From: Pseudomonas reinekei
GTDB lineage: Bacteria > Pseudomonadota > Gammaproteobacteria > Pseudomonadales > Pseudomonadaceae
Length of the DNA: 64,000 bases
Direction: 5' to 3'
Assembly (NCBI RefSeq): GCF_001945365.1
Contig: NZ_MSTQ01000019.1
Coordinates: 42,378 to 106,377, forward strand
The notes below the pieces were generated by a model that searched no databases, was not told the DNA's origin, and saw nothing but the letters and a program-made list of their open reading frames with translations. Below, in pieces: positions 25,359 to 33,268 of the stretch. Position 1 is the stretch's first letter. Each line of letters starts with the position of its first letter. The position numbers were made by a program, and so were the translations under genes.

Positions 25359-25377
25359 CTTACGAGGAGCACATAAC

Positions 25378-25800
25378 ATGACAGCAATTCAAATTTGCGC
25401 ACTCATCACCCTGATCGCTTTCGCCGGACTACTCATTTGGGCTGGTTACAAGATGGGCCACATCGACGGAAAATCTGCGGGACTAAAAGAAAGAGACGAA
25501 ATTCAGCGCGCCGAAAGCGTCAAGCCCATTCGTGAACTACAAGCAAAGCTCGACTTCTTCCAGCCAGACCATCAGCGCCTGGTACAGCGATGCAAGCAAC
25601 AGGATAAGGATCCGCGCCTCGGCGAATTAGCGCGTCCAACACTGCTGGATATCGCCGAGAAGCTCAGGATCGCAGCCGAGACATTCGCCGCACTCCGTAC
25701 CAGGAAAAAAAAACTGGAACGCGAAACCAGAGCCTTGCGCCAACTAGCTCTCGCCATGGCCTGCTCTCTGGACGCAGCAAGTGAAGGAGAAGCAGCATGA
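25378..25800 (+). CDS. Phage membrane-anchored coiled-coil protein
   Basis: 140 residues from ATG 25378 (AGGAGC upstream). One N-terminal membrane helix (ICALITLIAFAGLLIWAGYKMG), then a charged helical region, with LRTRKKKLERETRALRQLALAMA as a likely coiled coil. Function unknown. It overlaps the next gene by 4 bp. Confidence 0.65.
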   Translation: MTAIQICALITLIAFAGLLIWAGYKMGHIDGKSAGLKERDEIQRAESVKPIRELQAKLDFFQPDHQRLVQRCKQQDKDPRLGELARPTLLDIAEKLRIAAETFAALRTRKKKLERETRALRQLALAMACSLDAASEGEAA

Positions 25801-26438
25801 ACGGCACGCTCTCCTACTTCGGACCAACTCATTATCGGATCTCAGAGCAATGCGGCGAACAATCTCGCCTGCGAGCACGAATGTCGACCGCTTTGCTCTT
25901 CGACGACACGCGAGTCGATACCCACGAAATTAAAAGCCTCTGCTGCGCAGCAGCAGGCATTAATGCTTTTCCTCAAGCCGCTACCGAGGCATCTACCCCA
26001 CACCAAAAGCTGCGCCGGGCAGCGCCTCCCAATGCAACGCTGAACGCTCAGAAACGCTCGCCCGCACAGCTTGCCGAGGGGTATACGCAGTGTAATGAGG
26101 CGGCAGAACCATCGCTGCCGACCTATCTCCTCGACAAGATTCCAGAAGACAAGATGGCCGAACTGGTCGGTACCACGCGCCGGGCATTGCAAGGCAAGCG
26201 CGCCCGAGGCGTCATTCCCAAAGGGGTTTGGAACAGCATCGATAGCCGCATTTATTACAGTCTAAGGAGATACGAAGCATGGCTCGAGAGCCAATGGGAT
26301 TGCCCACCGGAGTTGAATTTGCTGGACAGTCCGTCCGCATTCGCTTCACCTGGAACGGGCAACGCCGTTGCGAAACCCTCCCCTATCCCCAAACGCCGAA
26401 GGGGATTAAGGCTGCCGCCGACCTACGCGCTAACGTAA
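25797..26438 (+). CDS. Excisionase-like phage protein
   Basis: A 213-residue protein. Residues about 115-170 (EDKMAELVGTTRRALQGKRARGVIPKGVWNSIDSRIYYSLRRYEAWLE) resemble the winged-helix excisionase/MerR-type DNA-binding fold that directs integrase to excise. The N-terminal 100 residues are low in recognisable features. Its 3' end overlaps the integrase gene by 160 bp in another frame, a tight arrangement typical of xis/int. Function inferred from fold pattern and position. Confidence 0.6.
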   Translation: MNGTLSYFGPTHYRISEQCGEQSRLRARMSTALLFDDTRVDTHEIKSLCCAAAGINAFPQAATEASTPHQKLRRAAPPNATLNAQKRSPAQLAEGYTQCNEAAEPSLPTYLLDKIPEDKMAELVGTTRRALQGKRARGVIPKGVWNSIDSRIYYSLRRYEAWLESQWDCPPELNLLDSPSAFASPGTGNAVAKPSPIPKRRRGLRLPPTYALT

Positions 26439-27487
26439 CCAGCCTGATCAAGCACGGCGTGCTCGATGATGAACGCTACGCCGAACTGTTCCCCAACTCC
26501 ACCTATGCCAACTACTCGGCGACTCCCCGTTTCGGGGAGTACGCCCAGGAATGGCTCAACAGTCGCGAGATCGTGGCAGGCACACGCAAAAATTACCTCG
26601 GCTCGCTCAATCTGTACTGGATGCCGTATCTGGCAATGCTGCCCATCGACAGCATCACGTCGGTGATGCTGCGCAAGGTGGTGGCCAATACCGAATGGCC
26701 GACGCCGGGCGTGAAGCGCGCGGCGATCCAGCGTCTGACCACGGTGTTCGGTACCGCAGTGAAAGACGGCCTGATCAACCGTAACCCGGTGGAGTCCATC
26801 GAACTGCCGGTGAAGGCCAAGAAACCCATCGATCCCTTCACCGTGGGTGAGGCCAACCAGATTATCGATCACCTATATAAGACGCTGACCCATTCGATGC
26901 GGATCTACGCGGCGTACTTTGAGTTCGCCTTCTATACCGGCATGCGTCCCAGCGAGATTGCTGCGCTGCGCTGGGAAGAAGTCGACAAGGAGAAGCGACT
27001 GGTCAACGTGTGTCGGATTGTCGCGGACTACAAGATCGAGGAGCGCACTAAAACCCGCAACAGCCGACAGGTCATGCTCAACAGTCGCGCCTTGCACGCC
27101 GTCAACGAGGCTGAGCGCATGGCTCAGGAACGTGCCAAGCAAGGCCGCCGCAAGCAGGCGGAATCGCCTTTCGTGTTCCCTCCGACCAAGAACTTCGAGT
27201 TCATTCAACAATCGAGCGTCACCGACAAACATTTCCGGGCCGCGCTGACCGCCCTGAAGATTCGCGCCCGTCGGCAATACAACTGCCGGCACACTTACGC
27301 TACCATGTGCCTCATGGCGGGTATGAACCCTGCATTTATTGCCACTCAGCTCGGTCATAGCGTTCAGATGCTGCTATCGACCTACGCCCGATGGATTAAC
27401 TCCAGTACCGACTGGCGCGAACTCGGGAAGCTCGAAAACAGCCTGATTGGTACAAAATTGGTACAGACTGAAACAGTACCCCTCTGA
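26279..27487 (+). CDS. Tyrosine-family site-specific integrase
   Basis: A 402-residue recombinase. The N-terminal arm-type DUF3596 domain (GVEFAGQSVRIRFTWNGQRR) is followed by a SAM-like core-binding domain and a catalytic domain. R223 (YTGMRPSE), K258, R337, H360 (LGHS) and Y369 (STYARW) are present. The first His of the H-x-x-R box is Tyr334 (YNCRH). Full length. The stop is only 7 bp from folE, so the attachment site must lie at the folE 5' end or in the int 3' end. Confidence 0.93.
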   Translation: MAREPMGLPTGVEFAGQSVRIRFTWNGQRRCETLPYPQTPKGIKAAADLRANVTSLIKHGVLDDERYAELFPNSTYANYSATPRFGEYAQEWLNSREIVAGTRKNYLGSLNLYWMPYLAMLPIDSITSVMLRKVVANTEWPTPGVKRAAIQRLTTVFGTAVKDGLINRNPVESIELPVKAKKPIDPFTVGEANQIIDHLYKTLTHSMRIYAAYFEFAFYTGMRPSEIAALRWEEVDKEKRLVNVCRIVADYKIEERTKTRNSRQVMLNSRALHAVNEAERMAQERAKQGRRKQAESPFVFPPTKNFEFIQQSSVTDKHFRAALTALKIRARRQYNCRHTYATMCLMAGMNPAFIATQLGHSVQMLLSTYARWINSSTDWRELGKLENSLIGTKLVQTETVPL

Positions 27488-27494
27488 AACCCTT

Positions 27495-28055
27495 ATGGAA
27501 TCAGCCCCTGTGACACTGGAACAGAACTACACCGCGATTCTCGGCCAATTGGGCGAGGACGTGTCCCGCGAAGGCCTGCTCGACACGCCAAAACGTGCCG
27601 CCAAAGCCATGCAGTATCTCTGCCGCGGTTATGAACAGACGCTCGAAGAAGTCACCAACGGTGCCTTGTTCAGCTCCGACAACAGCGAGATGGTGCTGGT
27701 CAAGGACATCGAGCTGTACTCGTTGTGCGAACACCACCTGCTGCCGTTCATCGGCAAGGCGCATGTTGCCTACATCCCGAGCGGCAAGGTGCTGGGCCTG
27801 TCGAAGGTCGCACGAATCGTCGATATGTACGCTCGCCGCCTGCAGATCCAGGAAAACCTCAGCCGCCAGATCGCCGATGCGGTCCAGCAGGTCACCGGCG
27901 CCCTGGGCGTTGCGGTGGTGATCGAGGCCAAGCACATGTGCATGATGATGCGCGGTGTGGAAAAGCAGAATTCGTCGATGATCACGTCGGTGATGCTCGG
28001 TGAGTTCCGCGAGAACGCCGCGACCCGCAGCGAATTCCTCAGCCTCATCAAGTAA
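27495..28055 (+). CDS. folE: GTP cyclohydrolase I (FolE)
   Basis: A 186-residue enzyme converting GTP to 7,8-dihydroneopterin triphosphate, the first step of folate/tetrahydropterin synthesis. The zinc and active-site motif CEHHLLPFIGKAHVAYIP and the C-terminal VIEAKHMCMMMRGV (with the third zinc Cys) are intact. ATG 27495 lies 7 bp after the int stop and has no good ribosome site. GTG 27510 (MTLEQNYTAILG), with GGAA upstream, corresponds to the usual N-terminus. The native promoter may have been displaced by integration. Confidence 0.95.
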   Translation: MESAPVTLEQNYTAILGQLGEDVSREGLLDTPKRAAKAMQYLCRGYEQTLEEVTNGALFSSDNSEMVLVKDIELYSLCEHHLLPFIGKAHVAYIPSGKVLGLSKVARIVDMYARRLQIQENLSRQIADAVQQVTGALGVAVVIEAKHMCMMMRGVEKQNSSMITSVMLGEFRENAATRSEFLSLIK

Positions 28056-28069
28056 TTGGCAACACAAAG

Positions 28070-28098
28070 AAAACCGGCATTCATCGCCGGTTTTTTTT
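28070..28098 (+). terminator. Rho-independent terminator after folE
   Basis: Stem AAACCGGC/GCCGGTTT (28071-28093) with a 7-nt loop followed by a run of T to 28098. Confidence 0.88.
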
Positions 28099-28159
28099 CG
28101 CCTGAAAAAAATCAGGTAAGCTGCGCGCCTTTCTTTGTTCACACCGTGAGGCTTTCAAC

Positions 28160-28531
28160 GTGTTCGTAAAAGCGCTTCGTGTCGGCCTTGGCCAACTGAT
28201 CATCTTCATCGACATCATCACCCGCCCCAGCAAAAAGAAGCGCTCCGCCGCTGCTCAGGCTCAGGTCGAATCCGCCGCCAAGGGCCTGACCCTGTATCAA
28301 TTCCACGCCTGCCCGTTCTGCGTGAAAACCCGCCGCACCCTGCGCCGCCTGAATGTGCCGGTGGCATTGCGTGACGCGAAGAACAACGAGCAGGACCGCC
28401 AGGCTTTGCTGGAGCAAGGCGGCAAGATCAAAGTGCCGTGCCTGCGGATTGAAGAGAATGGCGAGACCACTTGGATGTACGAGTCCAAGGTGATTATTGA
28501 TTATCTGGATAAGCGGTTCGCTGCGGCCTGA
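28160..28531 (+). CDS. Glutaredoxin-like thiol protein
   Basis: A 123-residue protein. An N-terminal hydrophobic segment (LGQLIIFIDIITRP) precedes a glutaredoxin/GST-N fold with the redox motif CPFC (YQFHACPFCVKTRR), KVPCL (cis-proline loop) and ESKVIIDYL. It probably reduces disulfides or binds glutathione near the membrane. GTG 28160 is the start. Single gene between two terminator regions. Confidence 0.88.
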   Translation: MFVKALRVGLGQLIIFIDIITRPSKKKRSAAAQAQVESAAKGLTLYQFHACPFCVKTRRTLRRLNVPVALRDAKNNEQDRQALLEQGGKIKVPCLRIEENGETTWMYESKVIIDYLDKRFAAA

Positions 28532-28555
28532 TGTTTTTTGTGGCGTTCTGACGGA

Positions 28556-28642
28556 CGCCATCGCCAGCAAGCCGGCTCCTACAGGTTGTGCGGCGTGAAC
28601 AGATCTTGTTTGCGCTGCCTATTTGTAGGAGCCGGCTTGCTG
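28556..28642. repeat. REP palindrome pair
   Basis: ATCGCCAGCAAGCCGGCTCC at 28560 and the inverse TGTAGGAGCCGGCTTGCTG at 28624 form an inverted REP doublet in the gap after the glutaredoxin gene. Confidence 0.8.
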
Positions 28643-28681
28643 TTGATAGGGTCCGTCCAGACACTACAAAACCCGGACCAA

Positions 28682-28709
28682 AATAAACCGGCCCATGAGC
28701 CGGTTTATT
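28682..28709. terminator. Bidirectional terminator
   Basis: AATAAACCGGC/GCCGGTTTATT, an 11-bp perfect stem with a 6-nt loop, between the convergent glutaredoxin and aminotransferase genes. It can serve either strand. Confidence 0.75.
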
Positions 28710-28713
28710 CGTT

Positions 28714-29880
28714 TCAGGCCGCTTGCGCCGCCTGAGCCTCTCGCACTACCGCTGCCAATCGCCCAAGCCCCTCATCCAGCCGCGCCGGATCGATATGGCT
28801 GAAGTTCAGCCGCAGATACCCGGGATGCTTGTCCGGTTCAGGGAAGAACGGCTCGCCCGGCATGAACGCCACATCGTTGGCCAGCGCGGCATTGAGCAAG
28901 GTTCGCGTGTCCAGCGGCTGCTTCAGTTTCAACCAGAAAAACAGCCCGCCCTGCGGCTCGTTCCACTCCGCAAGATCAGCAAAATGAGCGTGCAGCGCCA
29001 CCTGAAACGCATCCCGACGCCCCCGGTAAAAATCCCGCAACTCACTGCGATGCTGCTGATACCGCTCGCTGCCGATCCATTGCAAGGCTTGCCACTGGCC
29101 AACGCGATTGGTGTGCAAATCCGCCGATTGCTTGAGCTTGAGCAGATGTGGGAACAAATCCGGGCTGGCGATCAGGTAGCCGACACGCAAACCGGGCATC
29201 AGGGTTTTCGACACGGTACCGGTGTTGATCCAGCTGGATTTTTGCAAGCGACTGACGATGGGCGTGGCGCTGCCGCCATCGAAAGTCAGTTCGCAGTAGG
29301 GCTCGTCTTCAATCAAGGTCACACCGAATTCATCCAGCAGTGCCGCCACGGCATCGCGCTTGGCCTCGCTGTAACGCACGGCCGATGGATTCTGAAAAGT
29401 CGGGATCAGGTAGATGAACGCCGGACGATGTTGTTCCAGGCGAGTACGCAACTGCATCAGGTCCGGGCCGTCGGCCTCCAGCGGCACGGTAATGCAGTTC
29501 GCGCCGAACAACTGGAAGATTTGCAGGGCCGCCAGGTAAGTCGGCGCCTCGAGAAACACCTCGGTGCCTTTGTCGATGTACAGCTTGGCGGCCAGGTCCA
29601 GCGTCTGCTGGGAACCGCTGACCACCAACACCTGGCTCGCCTCACACGGCACGCCCAACTTCCGGGCCTCCATCGCCAACGCTTCGCGCAATGCCGGCTC
29701 ACCTTCGCTCATGCCGTATTGGCCAATGGACACCGGCATGTCGGCCCAATCGACCTTGGGCAGCATGGCTTCAGCGGGCAGGCCTCCGGCGAACGACATC
29801 ACCTGCGGTCGCTGGGCGGCGGCAAGGATTTCACGGATCAAAGAACTTTTAAGGCGCGAGACACGTTCGGAAAAAGCCAT
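28714..29880 (-). CDS. PLP-dependent aminotransferase (class I/II, 2-aminoadipate type)
   Basis: A 388-residue fold-type I aminotransferase. MSFAGGLPAEAMLP, YLIPTFQNPSAVRYS and the PLP-lysine region TGTVSKTLMPGLRVGYL (the K in SKTL) match the LysN/MocR-aminotransferase group acting on aromatic or 2-aminoadipate-like amino acids. ATG 29880 (MAFSERVSRLKSSLIREIL) fits family starts; ATG 29919 would add 13 residues. It is divergent from a MarR regulator 82 bp away that probably controls it. Confidence 0.9.
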   Translation of the reverse strand: MAFSERVSRLKSSLIREILAAAQRPQVMSFAGGLPAEAMLPKVDWADMPVSIGQYGMSEGEPALREALAMEARKLGVPCEASQVLVVSGSQQTLDLAAKLYIDKGTEVFLEAPTYLAALQIFQLFGANCITVPLEADGPDLMQLRTRLEQHRPAFIYLIPTFQNPSAVRYSEAKRDAVAALLDEFGVTLIEDEPYCELTFDGGSATPIVSRLQKSSWINTGTVSKTLMPGLRVGYLIASPDLFPHLLKLKQSADLHTNRVGQWQALQWIGSERYQQHRSELRDFYRGRRDAFQVALHAHFADLAEWNEPQGGLFFWLKLKQPLDTRTLLNAALANDVAFMPGEPFFPEPDKHPGYLRLNFSHIDPARLDEGLGRLAAVVREAQAAQAA

Positions 29881-29962
29881 GGAGGTCACCGGTAGCGAGG
29901 CGTGAAGAAAATGAGTCAAACTGGTTGACCGAAATTACGATAGCTCAAGCGGATACGTCAAC

Positions 29963-30397
29963 ATGATTGACCTTAAAAACCCGATTTCCCAGCAACAGGC
30001 CATGGAAGCGTTTTTCTTCGGTTACCAGGCGTTCACGGCCAAGGCCGATGAAATGCTTGAGCGGCGAGGCTTGAGTCGGGTCCATCAACGCATCGTGTTT
30101 TTCATCGCCCGATACCCGAACCTCAGCGTCAAGGAGCTGCTGGGGTTGCTCGGCGTGAGCAAACAGGCGCTGAACATGCCGCTGCGGCAATTGGTGGAAA
30201 TGCATTTGGTGAACAGCGTTGCTTCCGAAAGGGACAAGCGTAAACGCTTGCTGGAGCTGACCGATGACGGGGCGCGGTTCGAGCAGTTGCTGCGTCGCGA
30301 GCAGGTGAAATTGTTGGAGCGGGTGTTTGCCGAGGCCGGGGAGACGGCGGTGAATGGGTGGTTGGCGGTGAATCTGGCGCTGGGGAAAAGTCAGTAA
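29963..30397 (+). CDS. MarR-family transcriptional regulator
   Basis: A 144-residue regulator with a winged helix: RVHQRIVFFIARYPNLSVKELLGLLGVSKQALNMPLRQLVEMHLVNSVASERDKRKRLLELTDDG reads as recognition helix plus wing (residues about 38-105). Divergent from the aminotransferase gene, a common arrangement for local autoregulated control. The ligand is unknown. Confidence 0.88.
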   Translation: MIDLKNPISQQQAMEAFFFGYQAFTAKADEMLERRGLSRVHQRIVFFIARYPNLSVKELLGLLGVSKQALNMPLRQLVEMHLVNSVASERDKRKRLLELTDDGARFEQLLRREQVKLLERVFAEAGETAVNGWLAVNLALGKSQ

Positions 30398-30513
30398 GGA
30401 CCTAGCTGTCCTCACGTCAGTCATCGTGGCTTGCCCGCGAGGGCGTCTTAACAGGCGATATATCCCTAAAGCCAAATTTTTCGTCGACAAAACCAAAAAC
30501 ATTATTTGCTTTA

Positions 30514-30525
30514 TTTGTATACAAA
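30514..30525. promoter_or_regulatory. TTTGTATACAAA operator candidate upstream of the purine permease
   Basis: A perfect 12-bp palindrome 129 bp before the permease start. Related sites occur at 33399-33410 and 33605-33616 in the uraH/puuE divergent region, so a single GntR-type purine regulator may control both loci. The regulator gene is not in the window. Confidence 0.55.
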
Positions 30526-30653
30526 AGCATAATCCACTTCGTGCGAGTTCCTGACCAGACAGTCAACAAATTCGCAAGTGCCTCAAAGGGCCGCTGCCAC
30601 CCTCATGGGTCCGGCCCTGGAAATAAAAATAAAACTCTTGAGGAGTACTCGCT

Positions 30654-32003
30654 GTGGAAAGCCGCAAATCCGAAGCATCGACGCTGGATCTCTCGCCGCC
30701 ATTACGCAATGGCTTGCTGGAACGCCTGTTCAAACTCAGCTTGCATGGCACCACGGTGAAGACCGAGCTGATTGCCGGTCTGACTACCTTCATCACGATG
30801 GCCTACATCATCTTCGTCAACCCGAACATCATGGCCGACGCAGGGATTGACCACGGCGCAGCCTTCGTCGCCACCTGTATCGCCGCCGCCCTGGGCTGCC
30901 TGCTAATGGGCCTTTACGCCAACTGGCCGGTCGGTCTGGCACCGGGCATGGGGTTGAACGCTTTCTTCACTTACACCGTCGTCGGCACCATGGGCTACAA
31001 CTGGGAAACCGCACTCGGTGCGGTGTTTGTCTCCGGTGTCCTGTTCATGATCCTGACGTTCTCCCGGATTCGTGAATGGCTGCTCAACAGCATTCCGGTG
31101 AGCCTGCGCTACGCCATGGGCGCGGGCGTCGGTTTGTTCCTCGGTCTGATTGGCCTGAAAACCGCCGGCATCGTTGTCGATAGCCCGGCTACCCTGATCA
31201 AACTCGGCTCCCTGCACGAGCCAGGTCCGCTGTTGGCGGCCGTGTGCTTCCTGATGATTGCCATCCTCAGCTACCACCGAGTGTTCGGCGCGATACTCAT
31301 CAGCATCGTCACCGTCACCCTCGCCGGTTGGGGCCTGGGCCTGGTGCATTACGAAGGGATCATGTCGGCACCGCCGAGCCTGGCTCCGACCTGGATGGCC
31401 ATGAATGTGGCCGGCGTGTTCAACGTCAGCATGATCAGCGTGGTACTGGCGTTCCTCTTCGTGCACATGTTCGACACCGCCGGCACCCTGATGGGGGTGG
31501 CTCAACGCGCCAATCTGGTCGGTGCTGATGGCAAGATCGAAAACCTCTCCCGCGCCATGAAAGCTGACAGCGCATCCAGCGTATTCGGTGCCGTGGTCGG
31601 CGTGCCACCCGTTACCAGCTACGTGGAAAGTGCTGCCGGTGTTGCAGCAGGTGGTCGGACTGGTCTTACCGCGGTGACGGTAGGTGTGCTATTTATTGCA
31701 GCCATGTTCTTCGCTCCGCTGGCCGGCATGATCCCTGCCTATGCCACCGCTGGCGCGCTGATTTATGTAGCGATGTTGATGATGGGTGGCATGGCCCACA
31801 TCGAATGGGACGAAGCGACTGACAGCATTCCGGCGATTGTCACCGCCATCATGATGCCGCTGACCTTTTCGGTCGCTGACGGCATCGCACTGGGCTTCAT
31901 CACCTACGTGGCGCTGAAGGCCGGTACCGGCAAGTACAAGGAAATTTCCGTCAGCCTGTGGGTGCTCTGCGCGATCTTCATCGCCAAGTTCATCTTCTTG
32001 TAA
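30654..32003 (+). CDS. NCS2-type purine base permease (AdeP/GhxP-like)
   Basis: A 449-residue inner-membrane transporter with about 13 helices. TELIAGLTTFITMAYIIFVNPNIM, GLAPGMGLNAFFTYTVV and the motif VGVPPVTSYVESAAGVAAGGRTGLTAV are diagnostic of the AzgA-like branch of nucleobase permeases (adenine, guanine, hypoxanthine:H+ symport). GTG 30654 follows AGGAG. The TTTGTATACAAA palindrome upstream links it to the urate cluster. Confidence 0.92.
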   Translation: MESRKSEASTLDLSPPLRNGLLERLFKLSLHGTTVKTELIAGLTTFITMAYIIFVNPNIMADAGIDHGAAFVATCIAAALGCLLMGLYANWPVGLAPGMGLNAFFTYTVVGTMGYNWETALGAVFVSGVLFMILTFSRIREWLLNSIPVSLRYAMGAGVGLFLGLIGLKTAGIVVDSPATLIKLGSLHEPGPLLAAVCFLMIAILSYHRVFGAILISIVTVTLAGWGLGLVHYEGIMSAPPSLAPTWMAMNVAGVFNVSMISVVLAFLFVHMFDTAGTLMGVAQRANLVGADGKIENLSRAMKADSASSVFGAVVGVPPVTSYVESAAGVAAGGRTGLTAVTVGVLFIAAMFFAPLAGMIPAYATAGALIYVAMLMMGGMAHIEWDEATDSIPAIVTAIMMPLTFSVADGIALGFITYVALKAGTGKYKEISVSLWVLCAIFIAKFIFL

Positions 32004-32034
32004 GCCTTGCGCGGGACACGTTTCAAAACAGCCT

Positions 32035-32061
32035 CACCCCGTCGGGTGAGGCTTTTGTGCA
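32035..32061 (+). terminator. Rho-independent terminator after the purine permease
   Basis: GCCTCACCC/GGGTGAGGC stem with a 4-nt loop followed by TTTT, between the permease and the LysE gene. Confidence 0.8.
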
Positions 32062-32075
32062 AATGGAGGAAAGTG

Positions 32076-32702
32076 ATGAGTCTGGAAACCTGGCTGCTGT
32101 TCAGCGGCGCTGCGCTGGTAGTGATCCTGATCCCGGGGCCACTGTCGCTGTTGATGATCAGCAACAGCCTGAACTACGGCCTGCGCCGGTCCTACCCGGC
32201 ATTTCTCGGTGGCGTCATTGCCTCGATCTGTCTGTTGAGTGCCTCGGCACTGGGACTGGGCGCGTTGTTGCTGGCGTCAGAACAGCTGTTCAGCGCCTTG
32301 AAAATCGTCGGCGCGCTGTACCTGTTCTACCTCGCCTGGCAGAGCTGGCAACAATCGCGCCAACCGTCCCATGGCGCTGAAGTGCCGTTGGCAGCACCTG
32401 TGCCCCGCTTTCGCGCACTGTTCGGTCGCGCGTTCATGCTCGGTGCCAGCAACCCGAAAGACATCCTGTTCTTCGCTGCGTTTCTACCGCAGTTCTTGAG
32501 TGCCGAACAACCGTTCCTGCCACAGTTGCTGGTGATGATTGCCACCTGGACCGTACTGGACCTGCTGTGCAAATTGGCCTATGGCCTCGGAGCCCATGGC
32601 GCGGCGCGATATCTGCGAAGCGGTCAGGGGCAGAGCTGGTTTAACCGGGTCAGTGCCGGGTTGTTCAGTGGCGCGGGTGCGGCCTCCCTGCTGAGCCGTT
32701 AA
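32076..32702 (+). CDS. LysE-family amino acid exporter
   Basis: A 208-residue membrane protein with six predicted helices. The opening (LVVILIPGPLSLLMISNSL) and the middle GASNPKDILFFAAFLPQF are the LysE/RhtB signatures of amino-acid and homoserine-lactone exporters. ATG 32076 is preceded by GGAGGA. Transcribed alone after the permease terminator. Confidence 0.9.
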   Translation: MSLETWLLFSGAALVVILIPGPLSLLMISNSLNYGLRRSYPAFLGGVIASICLLSASALGLGALLLASEQLFSALKIVGALYLFYLAWQSWQQSRQPSHGAEVPLAAPVPRFRALFGRAFMLGASNPKDILFFAAFLPQFLSAEQPFLPQLLVMIATWTVLDLLCKLAYGLGAHGAARYLRSGQGQSWFNRVSAGLFSGAGAASLLSR

Positions 32703-32703
32703 A

Positions 32704-32800
32704 AGCATCGCTGGCAAACCAGCTCCCACAGAGTTCGGGTCGTACATAGAACATGTGTCCCCCCCCTGAACCTGTGGGAATTGGCTTGCCCGCGATGGCG
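32704..32800. repeat. REP palindrome pair
   Basis: GCATCGCTGGCAAACCAGCT at 32704 and the inverse unit CCTGTGGGAATTGGCTTGCC at 32771, in the gap between convergent genes. Confidence 0.72.
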
Positions 32801-32829
32801 TCAACACAGGCACCACTTATCTCCAGACG

Positions 32830-32855
32830 AAAAAAAGCCCGCAGTGTGAGCGGGC
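32830..32855 (-). terminator. Rho-independent terminator for uraH
   Basis: On the minus strand GCCCGC/GCGGGC with a 7-nt loop followed by TTTTTTT, 60 bp beyond the uraH stop. Confidence 0.82.
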
Positions 32856-32914
32856 GAAAGACCAAAGAAGCTATATGCGCAGTCGCTTCCAGGTGGTGGC
32901 AGCTGCTTGGGGGA

Positions 32915-33268
32915 TCAGCTGCCGCGGTACGTCGAGTAGCTGTAAGGCGAGATCAGCAGCGGAACATGGTAGTGATCCTGCTCGGCGGAGATGCCAAAAC
33001 GCAGCACCACGACATCGAGGAACGCAGGCTCCGGCAGCTGAACGCCACGGGCGCGGTAGTAGTCGCCCGCATCGAACTGCACCTGGTAAACCCCGGTACG
33101 GTAATCATCGCCCTGCAGCAGCGGTGCATCGACACGGCCATCGCTGTTGGTTATCGCACTGGCGACCAATTCCAGTTGCGAGCCTTCAACGCGGTACAGC
33201 TCGACCTTGATCGAGCTGCCCGGGCAACCATGTGCAGCGTCCAAAACGTGTGTAGTCAAACGTCCCAT
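32915..33268 (-). CDS. uraH: 5-hydroxyisourate hydrolase
   Basis: A 117-residue transthyretin-like enzyme hydrolysing 5-hydroxyisourate to OHCU, the step after urate oxidation. LTTHVLDAAHGCPGSSIKVELY, GRVDAPLL and the C-terminal YRGS tetrapeptide, the HIUase hallmark, are all present. No signal peptide, so cytosolic. Divergent from puuE across a 435 bp region with TTGTATACAA-type palindromes. Confidence 0.96.
   Translation of the reverse strand: MGRLTTHVLDAAHGCPGSSIKVELYRVEGSQLELVASAITNSDGRVDAPLLQGDDYRTGVYQVQFDAGDYYRARGVQLPEPAFLDVVVLRFGISAEQDHYHVPLLISPYSYSTYRGS

Larger units (their letters stand above)
17236..27487. mobile_element. Phage-derived integrated element: PICI-like satellite or prophage left arm
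   Basis: All genes from terS to integrase are phage-type and form two opposed blocks meeting at cI/cro. Present: integrase, Xis-like, PrtN-like, KilAC-like, CI, Cro, CII, DksA/TraR, primase-helicase, Q-like, holin, terS. Absent: large terminase, portal, capsid, tail, endolysin. The size (10.3 kb) and content match satellites of the PICI kind, but the order terS-holin-Q-primase also equals one arm of a lambdoid Pseudomonas prophage. No direct att repeat longer than 7 bp was found by eye between 17200-17240 and 27470-27510. Confidence 0.8.

Noticed and set aside
17228..27509. AATCAGC shared by both ends of the phage element as att core
   Set aside because: Only 7 bp, expected by chance over the compared stretches, and not at symmetrical positions.
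30398..30653. Purine riboswitch before the purine permease
   Set aside because: No conserved P1-P3 purine-aptamer pattern could be found; the TTTGTATACAAA palindrome points to protein regulation.
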